From the NCBI GenBank assembly GCA_030054835.1, contig JASGVS010000031.1, positions 27,584-91,583 on the forward strand: a stretch of DNA of 64,000 nucleotides. Direction: 5' to 3'. Below are positions 16,044 to 24,313 of this stretch, piece by piece. A program made the position numbers and the translations under genes. The notes beneath the pieces are model-generated. The model saw nothing but the letters and a program-made list of their open reading frames with translations. It was not told where the DNA came from and did no database searches. Each line of letters starts with the position of its first letter. Within the stretch, counting starts at the first letter, position 1. Origin of the DNA: UBA3910 sp002391465 (GTDB lineage Bacteria > Bacillota > Limnochordia > Darwinibacteriales > Darwinibacteriaceae).

Positions 16044-17048
16044 ATGTCTAAAATGAAAGTGGCGGTCATTTACGGCGGTCGTTCTGGGGAACATGAGGTT
16101 TCTTTGGTGTCCGCCCGTTATGTTGTGGAAGCGCTGAATAAGGAGAAATACGAGGTCATACCCATCAAGATCAACAAGGATGGGAGTTGGGACGGTCCTA
16201 TACAGATTTACCCCGATCCAACCCGAAACTCCGGTCTGGATGTGGTATTCCCGGTACTCCACGGCCCCTACGGCGAGGACGGCACTATTCAGGGTCTCTT
16301 GGATATGGCTGGACTTCCCTATGTGGGGGCGGGGGTAGCTGCCTCGGCTGCCGCCTTGGATAAGGCGCTCATGCGCAGCCTCTTTAAAGAGGCTGGGTTA
16401 CCCCTTCTGCCATGGGAGGTAGTCTACCGGTATGAGTGGGAGCGGGACACCCAAGCGGTAGTAGAGCGCTTAGAGGCTAGTTTGACCTATCCCCTCTTTG
16501 TGAAACCGGCCAATTTGGGCTCCAGTGTTGGGATAAGCAAGGTGAAAGAACGTTCAGAGCTTGCGCAGGCTATGGAAATTGCTTTGGAGTATGACCGCAA
16601 AGCGGTTGTGGAGCAGGGCGCGGTTGGGGTCAGGGAAATTGAATGCGGCGTATTGGGCTATAACGATCTTCAGGCGTCTGTGCCGGGGGAAGTTGTACCC
16701 GCCCACGAGTTTTACGATTACGAAGCGAAATACCACAGCGAAGACTCGCGTCTGATTATCCCGGCACCCATTGGACCTGAACTTACTGAACGTATCCAGG
16801 AGTTGGCGATGCGTGCCTTCCGGGCAGTGGACTGTTCCGGCATGGGCAGGGTAGATTTCTTCCTGACTCAACAAAATGAGATTCTCGTCAATGAAATAAA
16901 CACAACGCCTGGCTTTACCCCCATCAGTATGTATCCCAAACTGTGGGAGAGCTCAGGTCTCCCCTATTCCGAGCTTCTCGATCGCCTCATCGAATTAGCT
17001 CTAAAACGGCATAAAGAACGGCAGAACCTGCGCATTAGTCCATTTTAA
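16044..17048 (+). CDS. ddl: D-alanine--D-alanine ligase
   Basis: This 334-residue ATP-grasp enzyme makes the D-Ala-D-Ala dipeptide of peptidoglycan. Visible landmarks are IYGGRSGEHEVSL, FPVLHGPYGEDGTIQG, FVKPANLGSSVGISKV, the FYDYEAKY loop, GMGRVDFF and VNEINTTPGFT. The Tyr in the FYDYEAKY loop is the residue found in D-Ala-D-Ala rather than D-Ala-D-Lac ligases, so normal vancomycin-sensitive termini are expected. It lies 20 bp after ridA and 18 bp before the ABC-F gene, probably in one operon. Confidence 0.96.
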   Translation: MSKMKVAVIYGGRSGEHEVSLVSARYVVEALNKEKYEVIPIKINKDGSWDGPIQIYPDPTRNSGLDVVFPVLHGPYGEDGTIQGLLDMAGLPYVGAGVAASAAALDKALMRSLFKEAGLPLLPWEVVYRYEWERDTQAVVERLEASLTYPLFVKPANLGSSVGISKVKERSELAQAMEIALEYDRKAVVEQGAVGVREIECGVLGYNDLQASVPGEVVPAHEFYDYEAKYHSEDSRLIIPAPIGPELTERIQELAMRAFRAVDCSGMGRVDFFLTQQNEILVNEINTTPGFTPISMYPKLWESSGLPYSELLDRLIELALKRHKERQNLRISPF

Positions 17049-17066
17049 GGCGGTGAGCGCTCTTAC

Positions 17067-18950
17067 ATGATCACCATTTCGGATCTTTGGAAATACCATG
17101 GGGATCAGCTGATCTTTCAGGAGGTATCGGCTGTTATTGCCCAGGCTGACCGTATCGGCCTGGTTGGGGCCAACGGTGTGGGCAAGACCACTCTGCTTGA
17201 GACGCTGGCAGGGGAGTATGCTCCCGATCGAGGAGATATTTCCGTTCGCGGCGGCGTCACAATGGGCTATTTGACACAGACAGAGCTTGATCCCCACATT
17301 ACATTACACGAATTCCTTGTCCAGCCCTTTCGGGAGCAAATTGACTTAGAGAGGGAGATGGAGGAGCTTGGGGTAGAGATGTCCAGCCTCAGCCCCGGTC
17401 CAGAACTGGACAAGGTGATGAACAGATACGGCCGGGTACAGGCCCAGTTTGAGCATTTAGGGGGTTATCAGTATCGGGTGCAGATCAATTCCGTACTGAG
17501 CGGACTCGGTTTCAGTGAAGCCGATCTTACTAGACAGCTTGGCACCTTCAGCGGAGGCGAACAGATGCGCATCGGGCTGGCCAGGCTCCTTCTGGATCGG
17601 CCATCCCTGTTAATCCTTGATGAGCCCACAAACCACCTCGATCTAGAGGCGGTGGAGTGGCTGGAAGGCTTTCTTGCCAATTATCCCCACGCATTTATAA
17701 TCGTTTCTCATGATCGTTTTTTCTTGGACAAGGTGGCCAACCGCATCTGGGAACTGGAAGGGCATCGTTTGTTTCAATATCGGGGTAATTATTCCCAATA
17801 CCTGCCCCAGCGGGAGCTGCGCCGGGCCCAGATCGAGGCCGAACTGGAGCGTCAGGCAGAGCAGAGGGCCAAGATGGAAGGGTTCATCCGCAAATTCGGG
17901 GCCGGGACCAGGGCACGCCAGGCGAAAAGTTTAGAGAAGAAACTAAGCCGCCTGCCAGATTTGGACAGGCCCGCGGAAGAGAAGGACTTTGCCTTCCGTT
18001 TCGAGCCCAGGCGCCAGTCGGGCCGGGATGTCCTCTTTTTGGACAAGGTGTGTAAGGACTTTAACGGGCAAGCGGTGTTAAAAAACATCAGTGCCCAGGT
18101 GAAGCGGGGTGACCGCATCGCCTTGATGGGGCCTAACGGCAGCGGTAAGAGTACCTTGCTTAAGATCCTCTGGGGTGAGCTCAATTCAGAGGGGGAAATC
18201 CGCTGGGGAACAGGGGTAGAGCCGGCCTACTTCTCCCAGCACATCACCTTTTCACCCCATAATAATGTGTTAGAGGAATTATACGAAGAGCACCGATTGG
18301 ATTTGGGCATTCTCCGTTCTGTTCTCGCCCGTTTCTTATTCCGAGATGAGGAAGTCTTCAAGCCCACCTCTGCCCTGAGCGGCGGAGAGCGGAACCGTTT
18401 AGCCCTGGCTAAGCTCCTTCTCCATAGGCCCAACCTCCTTTTGTTGGACGAGCCAACCAACCATTTGGACATTTTCGGCCGGGAGGCACTGGAAGGTGCC
18501 TTGTCCGAATTCAGCGGCACGATTATCTTTGCTTCCCACGACCGCTATCTTATAGACAAACTGGCCACAAAGATCTGGTATATGGAAAACGGCTCGCTGC
18601 GGGAGTATGTGGGCAACTTTACCCGCTTTGAGGAAAGGCGGCGGCAGGAGCGGGCTGCTGCAGCGGAGCGGGAGGAGAAAAGGGTTAAGGCCAGAGTTGG
18701 TAAGCCGAGAAGGACAAAACCATCGTCTGCCCGCCTGGCCGCTAAGCGCCAGGAGATGGAAGCGGAAATTGAGTTGTTGGAAAAAGAAGTGGCCGAGCTG
18801 GAGGAGCTGATGGCATCACCTGAGCTCTACGAACAGGAAGAAGAGAGCGCGGCTGTTGTGCGCAGATACCATGAGCTCAGCTCTGAGCTGGAGAGCAAGT
18901 ATGAAGAATGGGCAGAACTGATTGAGGAAAAAGAGGAAGGATGGGAGTAG
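17067..18950 (+). CDS. ABC-F family ATPase (ribosome-associated)
   Basis: This 627-residue protein has two ABC domains and no membrane segments. Domain 1 shows GANGVGKTT, FSGGEQMRIGLARLL and LLILDEPTNHLD; domain 2 shows GPNGSGKST, LSGGERNRLALAKLL and LLLLDEPTNHLD. The linker (about 240-330) is rich in Arg, Gln and Glu and would reach the ribosomal E/P sites. A C-terminal coiled coil (about 535-627) resembles the Uup/YdiF branch. Such proteins act on stalled ribosomes; some give antibiotic resistance, but nothing here points to that. It lies between ddl and dnaD and overlaps or touches the dnaD start. Confidence 0.9.
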   Translation: MITISDLWKYHGDQLIFQEVSAVIAQADRIGLVGANGVGKTTLLETLAGEYAPDRGDISVRGGVTMGYLTQTELDPHITLHEFLVQPFREQIDLEREMEELGVEMSSLSPGPELDKVMNRYGRVQAQFEHLGGYQYRVQINSVLSGLGFSEADLTRQLGTFSGGEQMRIGLARLLLDRPSLLILDEPTNHLDLEAVEWLEGFLANYPHAFIIVSHDRFFLDKVANRIWELEGHRLFQYRGNYSQYLPQRELRRAQIEAELERQAEQRAKMEGFIRKFGAGTRARQAKSLEKKLSRLPDLDRPAEEKDFAFRFEPRRQSGRDVLFLDKVCKDFNGQAVLKNISAQVKRGDRIALMGPNGSGKSTLLKILWGELNSEGEIRWGTGVEPAYFSQHITFSPHNNVLEELYEEHRLDLGILRSVLARFLFRDEEVFKPTSALSGGERNRLALAKLLLHRPNLLLLDEPTNHLDIFGREALEGALSEFSGTIIFASHDRYLIDKLATKIWYMENGSLREYVGNFTRFEERRRQERAAAAEREEKRVKARVGKPRRTKPSSARLAAKRQEMEAEIELLEKEVAELEELMASPELYEQEEESAAVVRRYHELSSELESKYEEWAELIEEKEEGWE

Positions 18951-19618
18951 TGTCCCAAACAACTAAAGGAATTCTACTGCGGGGAATGGAAGGCTTGCCC
19001 ATCCAGATACCCCAGGAAATTCTAGACTATCAAGCGGTTTTGGGGCCCAAGGCTGCGCTCCTTTGGATCAATTTAGTGGCCATGGCCCAATTGCGGGAGC
19101 CCCTAAAGCTCAACATTCTGGCTGAGCAGATGGGCCTGCCCGAACAGGAAGTGAGCCAGCTCTTGGCCCTCTTGGCCGACCGCGGCTGGATCAACGACGA
19201 GGGTATTGAAATCAAACTGACCATCCCTGTGGTGGAGGAAGCCGCTGCCGCAGCGGAGGAAAGTATTTTAGATGAAGAGCAGGCATCCTTTGAATGGCTG
19301 GTGAATTATTGGACAACCAGGGTGGCGGCACCTACACCGGAGGAAATGCGCAAGCTGCTCTATTGGATGGAGACCAAGGGCCTATCCCACGAAGTGATTG
19401 CGGTGGCCATTGAAGAAATGCGTGTTTCGGCCAAGTCGCCCGGATTTGCCTATTTAGAAGGCATTCTGCGCAATTGGCATGCCTTAGGCATCCGCTCCTA
19501 TAACGATTTGTTAGAGAACCCCCATTTAACCAAGGTGCTGCAGCCCATAGCGGCCAAAAAGGAACTGAGCCGGGCCGAGGAGCGCTGGAAGGAGGTATTC
19601 CCCGATGAGTTTGATTGA
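18941..19618 (+). CDS. dnaD: DnaD-like replication initiation protein
   Basis: This 225-residue protein has a winged-helix-like N-terminal part (about 15-85) and a C-terminal DnaD/DnaB2 domain (about 115-190) that ends with YLEGILRNW, the YxxxIxxxW motif that binds DNA. DnaD helps load the replicative helicase at the origin and at restart forks. It overlaps the helicase gene start, which supports that role. The start could be ATG 18941 or, with better spacing, GTG 18950, which overlaps the preceding stop by one base. Confidence 0.88.
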   Translation: MGVVSQTTKGILLRGMEGLPIQIPQEILDYQAVLGPKAALLWINLVAMAQLREPLKLNILAEQMGLPEQEVSQLLALLADRGWINDEGIEIKLTIPVVEEAAAAAEESILDEEQASFEWLVNYWTTRVAAPTPEEMRKLLYWMETKGLSHEVIAVAIEEMRVSAKSPGFAYLEGILRNWHALGIRSYNDLLENPHLTKVLQPIAAKKELSRAEERWKEVFPDEFD

Positions 19619-20987
19619 GACTGCCCCAAGCCTTAACCTACCCATGGATTTGTATGCGGAGCGCCGGGTTTTGGGCATTCTAATTAAATACCCGGACCAA
19701 ATCGATCAGGTGGCCGGCAGGCTGAAACCGGGCCATTTTGTTGATTTCTCCCACCGGCGTATTTTCGAAATTATCCTTGATATTTACCACCGACAGGGTA
19801 AGATCTCCTACACCCAGATTTACAACCGTCTGCGGGCTGATAATATTACCGATGACCCGGCGGAACTGTTAATCCCCCTGACCGAATCCTTTGTGGCCTT
19901 AAGCGAGCTGGGTCCCAGCGTCCAAAGCCTCATTTTCAAAGAAGGCATGCGCCGCCTGCTCAAGGCCGCAGAAGAGATTAAGGCACTGGCCCTGGATGAA
20001 AAGAACGAAGATCTACTTCAGGTGCAGGCTAAGGCCCAGGAACTGATCTTTTCCGCGGGCCGGGCGAACGGTGCGGAAGAGGATACAAAGGATCTGCTGG
20101 AAGTACTGAATAAGTGTTATCTCAACCTGTTAAGAAGGCGGGAAGGCTTAGAGGATGCCTACGGCCTTTCGGTGCGCTATCCTTCCATTGATGGGATGAC
20201 TACCGGATTCAAACGGGGAGACCTGATCATTTTAGCTGCTAGGCCCAGTATGGGTAAGACTGCCTTGGCTTTAAATATGGCGGTTAATGTGGCGAAAAGG
20301 GATATTCCAGTCCTAATTTTCAGCTTAGAGATGGACGATGAACAGATCGGGGACCGGATTGTGTTGAGCGAGCTCTTTGGCCGTAAACAGGAAACGGAAG
20401 AGGCCGTCTCTTCGTACGAGTACCAAACCAAGCTCAGCGATGACCAGTTCCTCATTACCCAAAAGGTGTTTAACGAACTGTACCACCTTCCCGTCATTAT
20501 ATCGGACCGACGGGGCCTAACTGCCAATGACATTAAGGCGAGTGCCCGGAGGATTAAGACCGAGAAACCGGATTTGGGTTTGATCATAATTGACTACTTA
20601 CAGCTGATTAAGCCGCCCGATAACCCCAACCGCAGCTGGACCTTGATTGTGGGTGAGATCGTGCGGGAACTGAGGGACCTGGCAGGCGAACTTGATGTAC
20701 CCATAATTCTCCTTTCCCAGTTGAACCGGGGTGTGGAAAGCAGGGAGAACAAACGGCCCATGCTGTCTGACCTGCGTGACTCTGGTAACATTGAGGAGTT
20801 TGCGGACGTTGTGTTGTTTTTATACCGGGACGATTATTACCACCCGGACCTAGCCCGGGAACAGGGGACAGAGGGCTTGGTGGAATTGATCTTTGCCAAG
20901 CAGCGGAAAGGCCCAACCGGTACTGTGCAGCTGCGCTTTATTAAGGAATACACTAGGTTTATCGAGGAATACCCCAACGGTAAGTGA
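19605..20987 (+). CDS. dnaB: Replicative DNA helicase (DnaB family; DnaC in Bacillus)
   Basis: This 460-residue protein has an N-terminal primase-interacting domain (DLYAERRVLGILIKYPDQID..., about 15-120), a linker, and a RecA-like motor with Walker A ARPSMGKTA, SLEM, Walker B LIIIDYLQLI and LSQLNRGVESRENKRP-LSDLRDSG. It unwinds DNA at the fork as a hexamer. The SLEM segment continues as DDEQIGDRIVLSELF, unlike the common SKEQL-RML, and the fold contains an ETEEAVSSYEYQTK insertion. An AAGGAGG inside dnaD drives it, so the two proteins are coupled. Confidence 0.93.
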   Translation: MSLIETAPSLNLPMDLYAERRVLGILIKYPDQIDQVAGRLKPGHFVDFSHRRIFEIILDIYHRQGKISYTQIYNRLRADNITDDPAELLIPLTESFVALSELGPSVQSLIFKEGMRRLLKAAEEIKALALDEKNEDLLQVQAKAQELIFSAGRANGAEEDTKDLLEVLNKCYLNLLRRREGLEDAYGLSVRYPSIDGMTTGFKRGDLIILAARPSMGKTALALNMAVNVAKRDIPVLIFSLEMDDEQIGDRIVLSELFGRKQETEEAVSSYEYQTKLSDDQFLITQKVFNELYHLPVIISDRRGLTANDIKASARRIKTEKPDLGLIIIDYLQLIKPPDNPNRSWTLIVGEIVRELRDLAGELDVPIILLSQLNRGVESRENKRPMLSDLRDSGNIEEFADVVLFLYRDDYYHPDLAREQGTEGLVELIFAKQRKGPTGTVQLRFIKEYTRFIEEYPNGK

Positions 20988-21000
20988 CGGAGGTGGCTCC

Positions 21001-21201
21001 ATGCCCTTGTTTAACGATTTAGAGCGGGTCAAGCTGCGTTTTATTCAAACCTGCGAGGAGTTAGTGGCCCAGGGGCGCTTGGACGAGTCGGAATTTCAAG
21101 AGATCCTCCAGCTCCTCGATGCCATGGACGGCTACGATGATCAGCAGTTGAGAAAAGAACTGAGCCGGATCAGCAAAGGCCTCAGTGACCTTTTAGAATA
21201 G
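21001..21201 (+). CDS. Small helical protein between dnaB and ksgA, unrecognised
   Basis: This 66-residue acidic protein (PLFNDLERVKLRFIQ..., LDESEFQEILQLLDAMDGYDDQQLRKEL) looks wholly helical and soluble. It has a good GGAGG 8 nt before the ATG and sits 13 bp after the helicase and 11 bp before ksgA, so it is very likely translated. I do not recognise the family. A regulatory role beside the helicase is only a guess. Confidence 0.6.
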   Translation: MPLFNDLERVKLRFIQTCEELVAQGRLDESEFQEILQLLDAMDGYDDQQLRKELSRISKGLSDLLE

Positions 21202-21212
21202 GATGAAAGACT

Positions 21213-22073
21213 ATGAGTGACATGTTAAAACCCGCCTTTGTGCATAGACTCATAAAAGAGAAGGGTTTTAATATCAAAAAGAGCCTGGGTCAGAATTTCC
21301 TCATTGACGGAAACATTGCCAGGCGGATTGTGGCAGGGGCAGAGTTGAGCCGGGATGACTGGGTCCTGGAGATCGGCCCGGGTCTCGGTGCCCTGACCGA
21401 TCTCATGTCGAAAGAAGCGGGGCGCGTTGTGGCCATGGAGATCGACCGGGACCTAATAAAGATCCTAACCGAGTACCACGCCGGTGAGGCGGTAATTGTG
21501 CAGGGCGATGCCCTGGCTCTGGACTGGAGAGAAGTGCTGGAGGAAGCGGGCTGGCAAGGCCAGCGCCTCAAGCTAGTTGCCAATCTGCCCTATTATTTAA
21601 CCAGTCCCCTGATCATGAAGGCGTTGGAAAGCGATCTGCCCATCGAGGTTGTGGTGGTTATGGTGCAGCGGGAAGTGGCTAGGCGCATTTTAGCCCAGCC
21701 AGGCACGGCGGATTATGGAGTGCTTTCCCTGGCAGTGCAGTATTATACAGAAGGGGAACTTCTGCTCAATGTTCCGCCCACCGTGTTTATTCCGCCCCCG
21801 GCCGTCGATTCGGCAGTTGTAAAACTCAAGCGGATTCCACGCCAGATCAGTGCCCCCCGGGAGCAGCTGTTTGCAGTGATCAGAGCAGCCTTTCAGCAGC
21901 GGCGTAAAACGCTCCGCAAAGTTCTCCGCCCTCTACTGGATGAATGGGGGTTGGACAGGGAGGACTTAGAACGGGCCTTTAGCGCGGCCGGTATAGACCC
22001 CCAGATCAGGGGTGAGCGGCTTTCCCTTGACCATTTTGCTGCCTTGACGGAAGAACTGATAAGGGAGGTGTAA
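21213..22073 (+). CDS. rsmA: 16S rRNA dimethyladenosine transferase RsmA/KsgA
   Basis: This 286-residue SAM-dependent methyltransferase shows KSLGQNFLID, motif I LEIGPGLGALT, motif IV NLPYYLTSPLI and the FIPPPAVDSAVV-L segment. It dimethylates two adenines in helix 45 of 16S rRNA late in small-subunit assembly; loss gives kasugamycin resistance. The C-terminal FQQRRKTLRKVL helix is typical. It starts the Bacillus-like ksgA-veg-ispE-purR block. Confidence 0.97.
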   Translation: MSDMLKPAFVHRLIKEKGFNIKKSLGQNFLIDGNIARRIVAGAELSRDDWVLEIGPGLGALTDLMSKEAGRVVAMEIDRDLIKILTEYHAGEAVIVQGDALALDWREVLEEAGWQGQRLKLVANLPYYLTSPLIMKALESDLPIEVVVVMVQREVARRILAQPGTADYGVLSLAVQYYTEGELLLNVPPTVFIPPPAVDSAVVKLKRIPRQISAPREQLFAVIRAAFQQRRKTLRKVLRPLLDEWGLDREDLERAFSAAGIDPQIRGERLSLDHFAALTEELIREV

Positions 22074-22077
22074 ATGG

Positions 22078-22545
22078 ATGGAATTTATCAGCCCCACTAA
22101 AGGCAGACTAACCTTTGAGGAAGTGTTCCGGGAAATAGTTGAGTACGCTTCCCTCTACCCAGATGACAAATACCGTCTGATAATCGGTACCGATTCCCAG
22201 CTGCGGGACTCAACCTGTTTTGTCACCGCCCTGATTGTGCACCGGGAGGGCAAAGGGGGCCGATACTTTTACACGCGCCGCCGGGATGAATATGCCCGTT
22301 CTTTGCGACAGAGGATTTTCTACGAAGCCTCCCTCAGTTTGAACATCGCCACCTTGTTCACAGAAAGACTTGCTGAGGTAGGTGCGGATTTTAATCTGGA
22401 AATACACCTGGACGTGGGCACCAACGGCGCCACCAAGTCGCTTGTTAAGGAAGTGGTTGGCATGGTGAATGGCTCAGGTTATCCGTGCAAGATCAAGCCC
22501 GATGCCTTCGGCGCTGCCACCGTAGCGGATCGATATACAAAATAA
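22078..22545 (+). CDS. ykuK: YkuK family (DUF458) RNase H-like protein
   Basis: This 155-residue protein matches the YkuK/DUF458 family: FISPTKGRLTFEEV, YRLIIGTDSQ, and EIHLDVGTNGATKSLVKEVVGMV. The IGTDSQ motif marks the first strand of an RNase H-like fold. Members are widespread in spore-formers and have no assigned role. The ATG at 22078 has AGGGAGGTG at good spacing, four bases after rsmA, in the position that yabG holds in Bacillus. Confidence 0.85.
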   Translation: MEFISPTKGRLTFEEVFREIVEYASLYPDDKYRLIIGTDSQLRDSTCFVTALIVHREGKGGRYFYTRRRDEYARSLRQRIFYEASLSLNIATLFTERLAEVGADFNLEIHLDVGTNGATKSLVKEVVGMVNGSGYPCKIKPDAFGAATVADRYTK

Positions 22546-22550
22546 AAGGC

Positions 22551-22579
22551 TTGACAGCTTGTATTAGGATTGGTAAAAT
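22551..22579 (+). promoter_or_regulatory. Distal sigma-A promoter of veg
   Basis: TTGACA (22551-22556), 17 nt, TAAAAT (22574-22579). Confidence 0.8.
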
Positions 22580-22586
22580 AATTTGT

Positions 22587-22615
22587 TTGACAACCATCTC
22601 CATCTGTGTTACAAT
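22587..22615 (+). promoter_or_regulatory. Proximal sigma-A promoter of veg
   Basis: TTGACA (22587-22592), 17 nt, TACAAT (22610-22615). It lies in tandem with the first promoter, 36 bp downstream. Confidence 0.8.
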
Positions 22616-22651
22616 ATTTGCGACAAAACAGTACGGGGGAAGGTGGCGGAG

Positions 22652-22918
22652 ATGGCCGAAAAGCCGAACACGATCCAGCAGATCCGGCTGGATTTAGAGT
22701 CCCATGTGGGTAAACGGGTGAAACTCAGGGCAAACCGTGGGCGCCGTAAGATCGTGGAGGCAGAAGGCATAATCGAAGGCACCTATCCGAAGCTCTTTGT
22801 TGTCAAGCTTGACAAATCTTATTCCATCAGACGCCTCTCCTATACTTACGCAGATGTGTTAACTAAGACAGTTGAACTTACAGTAGATGAATGCGGCGAG
22901 GAAGCAGCCAACTTATAA
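22652..22918 (+). CDS. veg: Veg protein (biofilm-linked small protein)
   Basis: This 88-residue basic protein carries the Veg signature: LESHVGKRVKLRANRGRRK, EGIIEGTYPKLFVVKLD and RRLSYTYADVLTKTVEL. In Bacillus Veg is abundant, driven by a very strong promoter, and influences biofilm matrix genes by acting on SinR. Here too two near-consensus promoters precede it and a strong terminator follows, so it is a short high-output unit. The ATG at 22652 gives the family-length protein. Confidence 0.93.
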   Translation: MAEKPNTIQQIRLDLESHVGKRVKLRANRGRRKIVEAEGIIEGTYPKLFVVKLDKSYSIRRLSYTYADVLTKTVELTVDECGEEAANL

Positions 22919-22940
22919 ACAGACAGGGACGTTAGAACCT

Positions 22941-22963
22941 GCACCGAGAGGTGCTTTTTTTTT
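22941..22963 (+). terminator. Rho-independent terminator of veg
   Basis: A GCACC / GGTGC stem with a GAGA loop is followed by nine Ts. Confidence 0.85.
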
Positions 22964-22997
22964 ACCCTTTTTCATAAGAATGAGGGGGGTGGTGTGG

Positions 22998-24227
22998 ATG
23001 CGATTGTGGAAAGGCCCACGACTTGGTTCCCGTACACTAAAACTAAAGGACAGGGGCTCGGATGTGAAAGAGCTGCACGAACTGCTCCGCTCCCAAGGGT
23101 ATGACATGGGTGGGGAAGAGGATTACGGATACCTGACCAAGGATGCGGTACGGCAGTTTCAGAGGGAACATGGCTTACCTGCCGACGGGATTGCGGGGCC
23201 CCGTTTTTTTGCCCTCTTTTTGGCGGACGATCTGCCCATTCGCCGGCGGATCCATGTGGTTCAGCCCGGCGAGACGCTGGAGGAAATTGCCGCGCAGTAC
23301 AAGGTAAGACCCGAGGCTTTAGGGCGGGGCAGAGTACCTTCCCAAATCTACCCTGGCCAGCGCCTTTTGTTTTTTGACCGGGAAATATGGGCTATTGCCA
23401 CCAAGTCCCTACCTGAGGATTTCAACTCTGTCCAGCTCACTGGTTTGGTCCTGCCCTTTGACTCTGAAAACGGAAGACACCTTCCCCATGTAGTCCAACC
23501 TATAGTGGACGGTAACGGCCAAGAGAAGCTCCATTCCCTTCTCCATACCAAAAGGGCTGTTAAAGCCTCCGTGCAAAAACTGGCTGAGCTCCCCCAGGGA
23601 GCTAGGGGTTTGTATCTGCCCTGGCGGGAAGTGGGTACGGTAGACGGAGCACGTTATGTTACCCTACTGAAAAGGCTGAGGCAAAAGCTTCCTCCAGGTG
23701 TTATGCTCTGGGTGCATTTAGGTCCGGGCGTACCCAGCTGGAGGCTCTGGGGAGGCGTTGACTACGAAGCGGTGGGGAGGCTGGCCGACCGTGTTGTACT
23801 CTCCCTGCCGCCTCCAACCGAACCGGGACCGATTATCCGCAAAGAAGAGCTGGAAAAGGCGTTAACGGAACTGCGGCGGTGTGTTCCCCTCTGGAAGACG
23901 CTGGTGGTCCTGCCCGTCTATGCCCTCCAGTGGGAATGGGACGGGGAGGAGCAGAAGTGCTCCAAACTGCCCTATGCCACTGCCCGTTCCAGGGCTTTCC
24001 GCCACGGAGCCCGTTTGGGCCAAACGGAGGATAAGGTTCCCTTTTACCACTACCAGAGCCGGGGCAGACAGTTTCAAATCTGGCTGCCCCAGTACGGGGT
24101 TCTCGGTGAGGTTTTGGCCATGATCAACCGCCGCAACTTAGCGGGTGTGATTCTGGATCGCTTAGGCATGGAAGACCCCCGCCTCTGGGATGTGTTAGTC
24201 TCTTATTTTCGCCCCGCCCGCCTTTGA
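22998..24227 (+). CDS. Peptidoglycan-binding/LysM protein with degenerate GH18-like domain
   Basis: This 409-residue protein has a peptidoglycan-binding domain (about 14-75, LKDRGSDVKELHELLRSQG and QFQREHGLPADGIAG), one LysM (about 82-124, HVVQPGETLEEIAAQYKV) and a C-terminal region resembling the GH18 barrel of spore-cortex hydrolases such as SleL/YaaH, including VDYEAVGRLADRVVLSLP. Where active GH18 enzymes have a DxDxE motif, this one reads GLYLPWREVG (about 202-211), so the acid catalyst appears lost. There is no obvious signal peptide, which suits a spore protein made in the mother cell. The start at 22998 follows a G-rich Shine-Dalgarno. It may be a binding or structural paralogue rather than an enzyme. 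Confidence 0.7.
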   Translation: MRLWKGPRLGSRTLKLKDRGSDVKELHELLRSQGYDMGGEEDYGYLTKDAVRQFQREHGLPADGIAGPRFFALFLADDLPIRRRIHVVQPGETLEEIAAQYKVRPEALGRGRVPSQIYPGQRLLFFDREIWAIATKSLPEDFNSVQLTGLVLPFDSENGRHLPHVVQPIVDGNGQEKLHSLLHTKRAVKASVQKLAELPQGARGLYLPWREVGTVDGARYVTLLKRLRQKLPPGVMLWVHLGPGVPSWRLWGGVDYEAVGRLADRVVLSLPPPTEPGPIIRKEELEKALTELRRCVPLWKTLVVLPVYALQWEWDGEEQKCSKLPYATARSRAFRHGARLGQTEDKVPFYHYQSRGRQFQIWLPQYGVLGEVLAMINRRNLAGVILDRLGMEDPRLWDVLVSYFRPARL

Positions 24228-24313
24228 TTTTTCCCTAAATAGACATGTTTCGCCGGAGGCACTCATAGATATTAAGGAAAGTTGAGGTAATTTGAGTTAA
24301 AAGGGGGAGAGAA

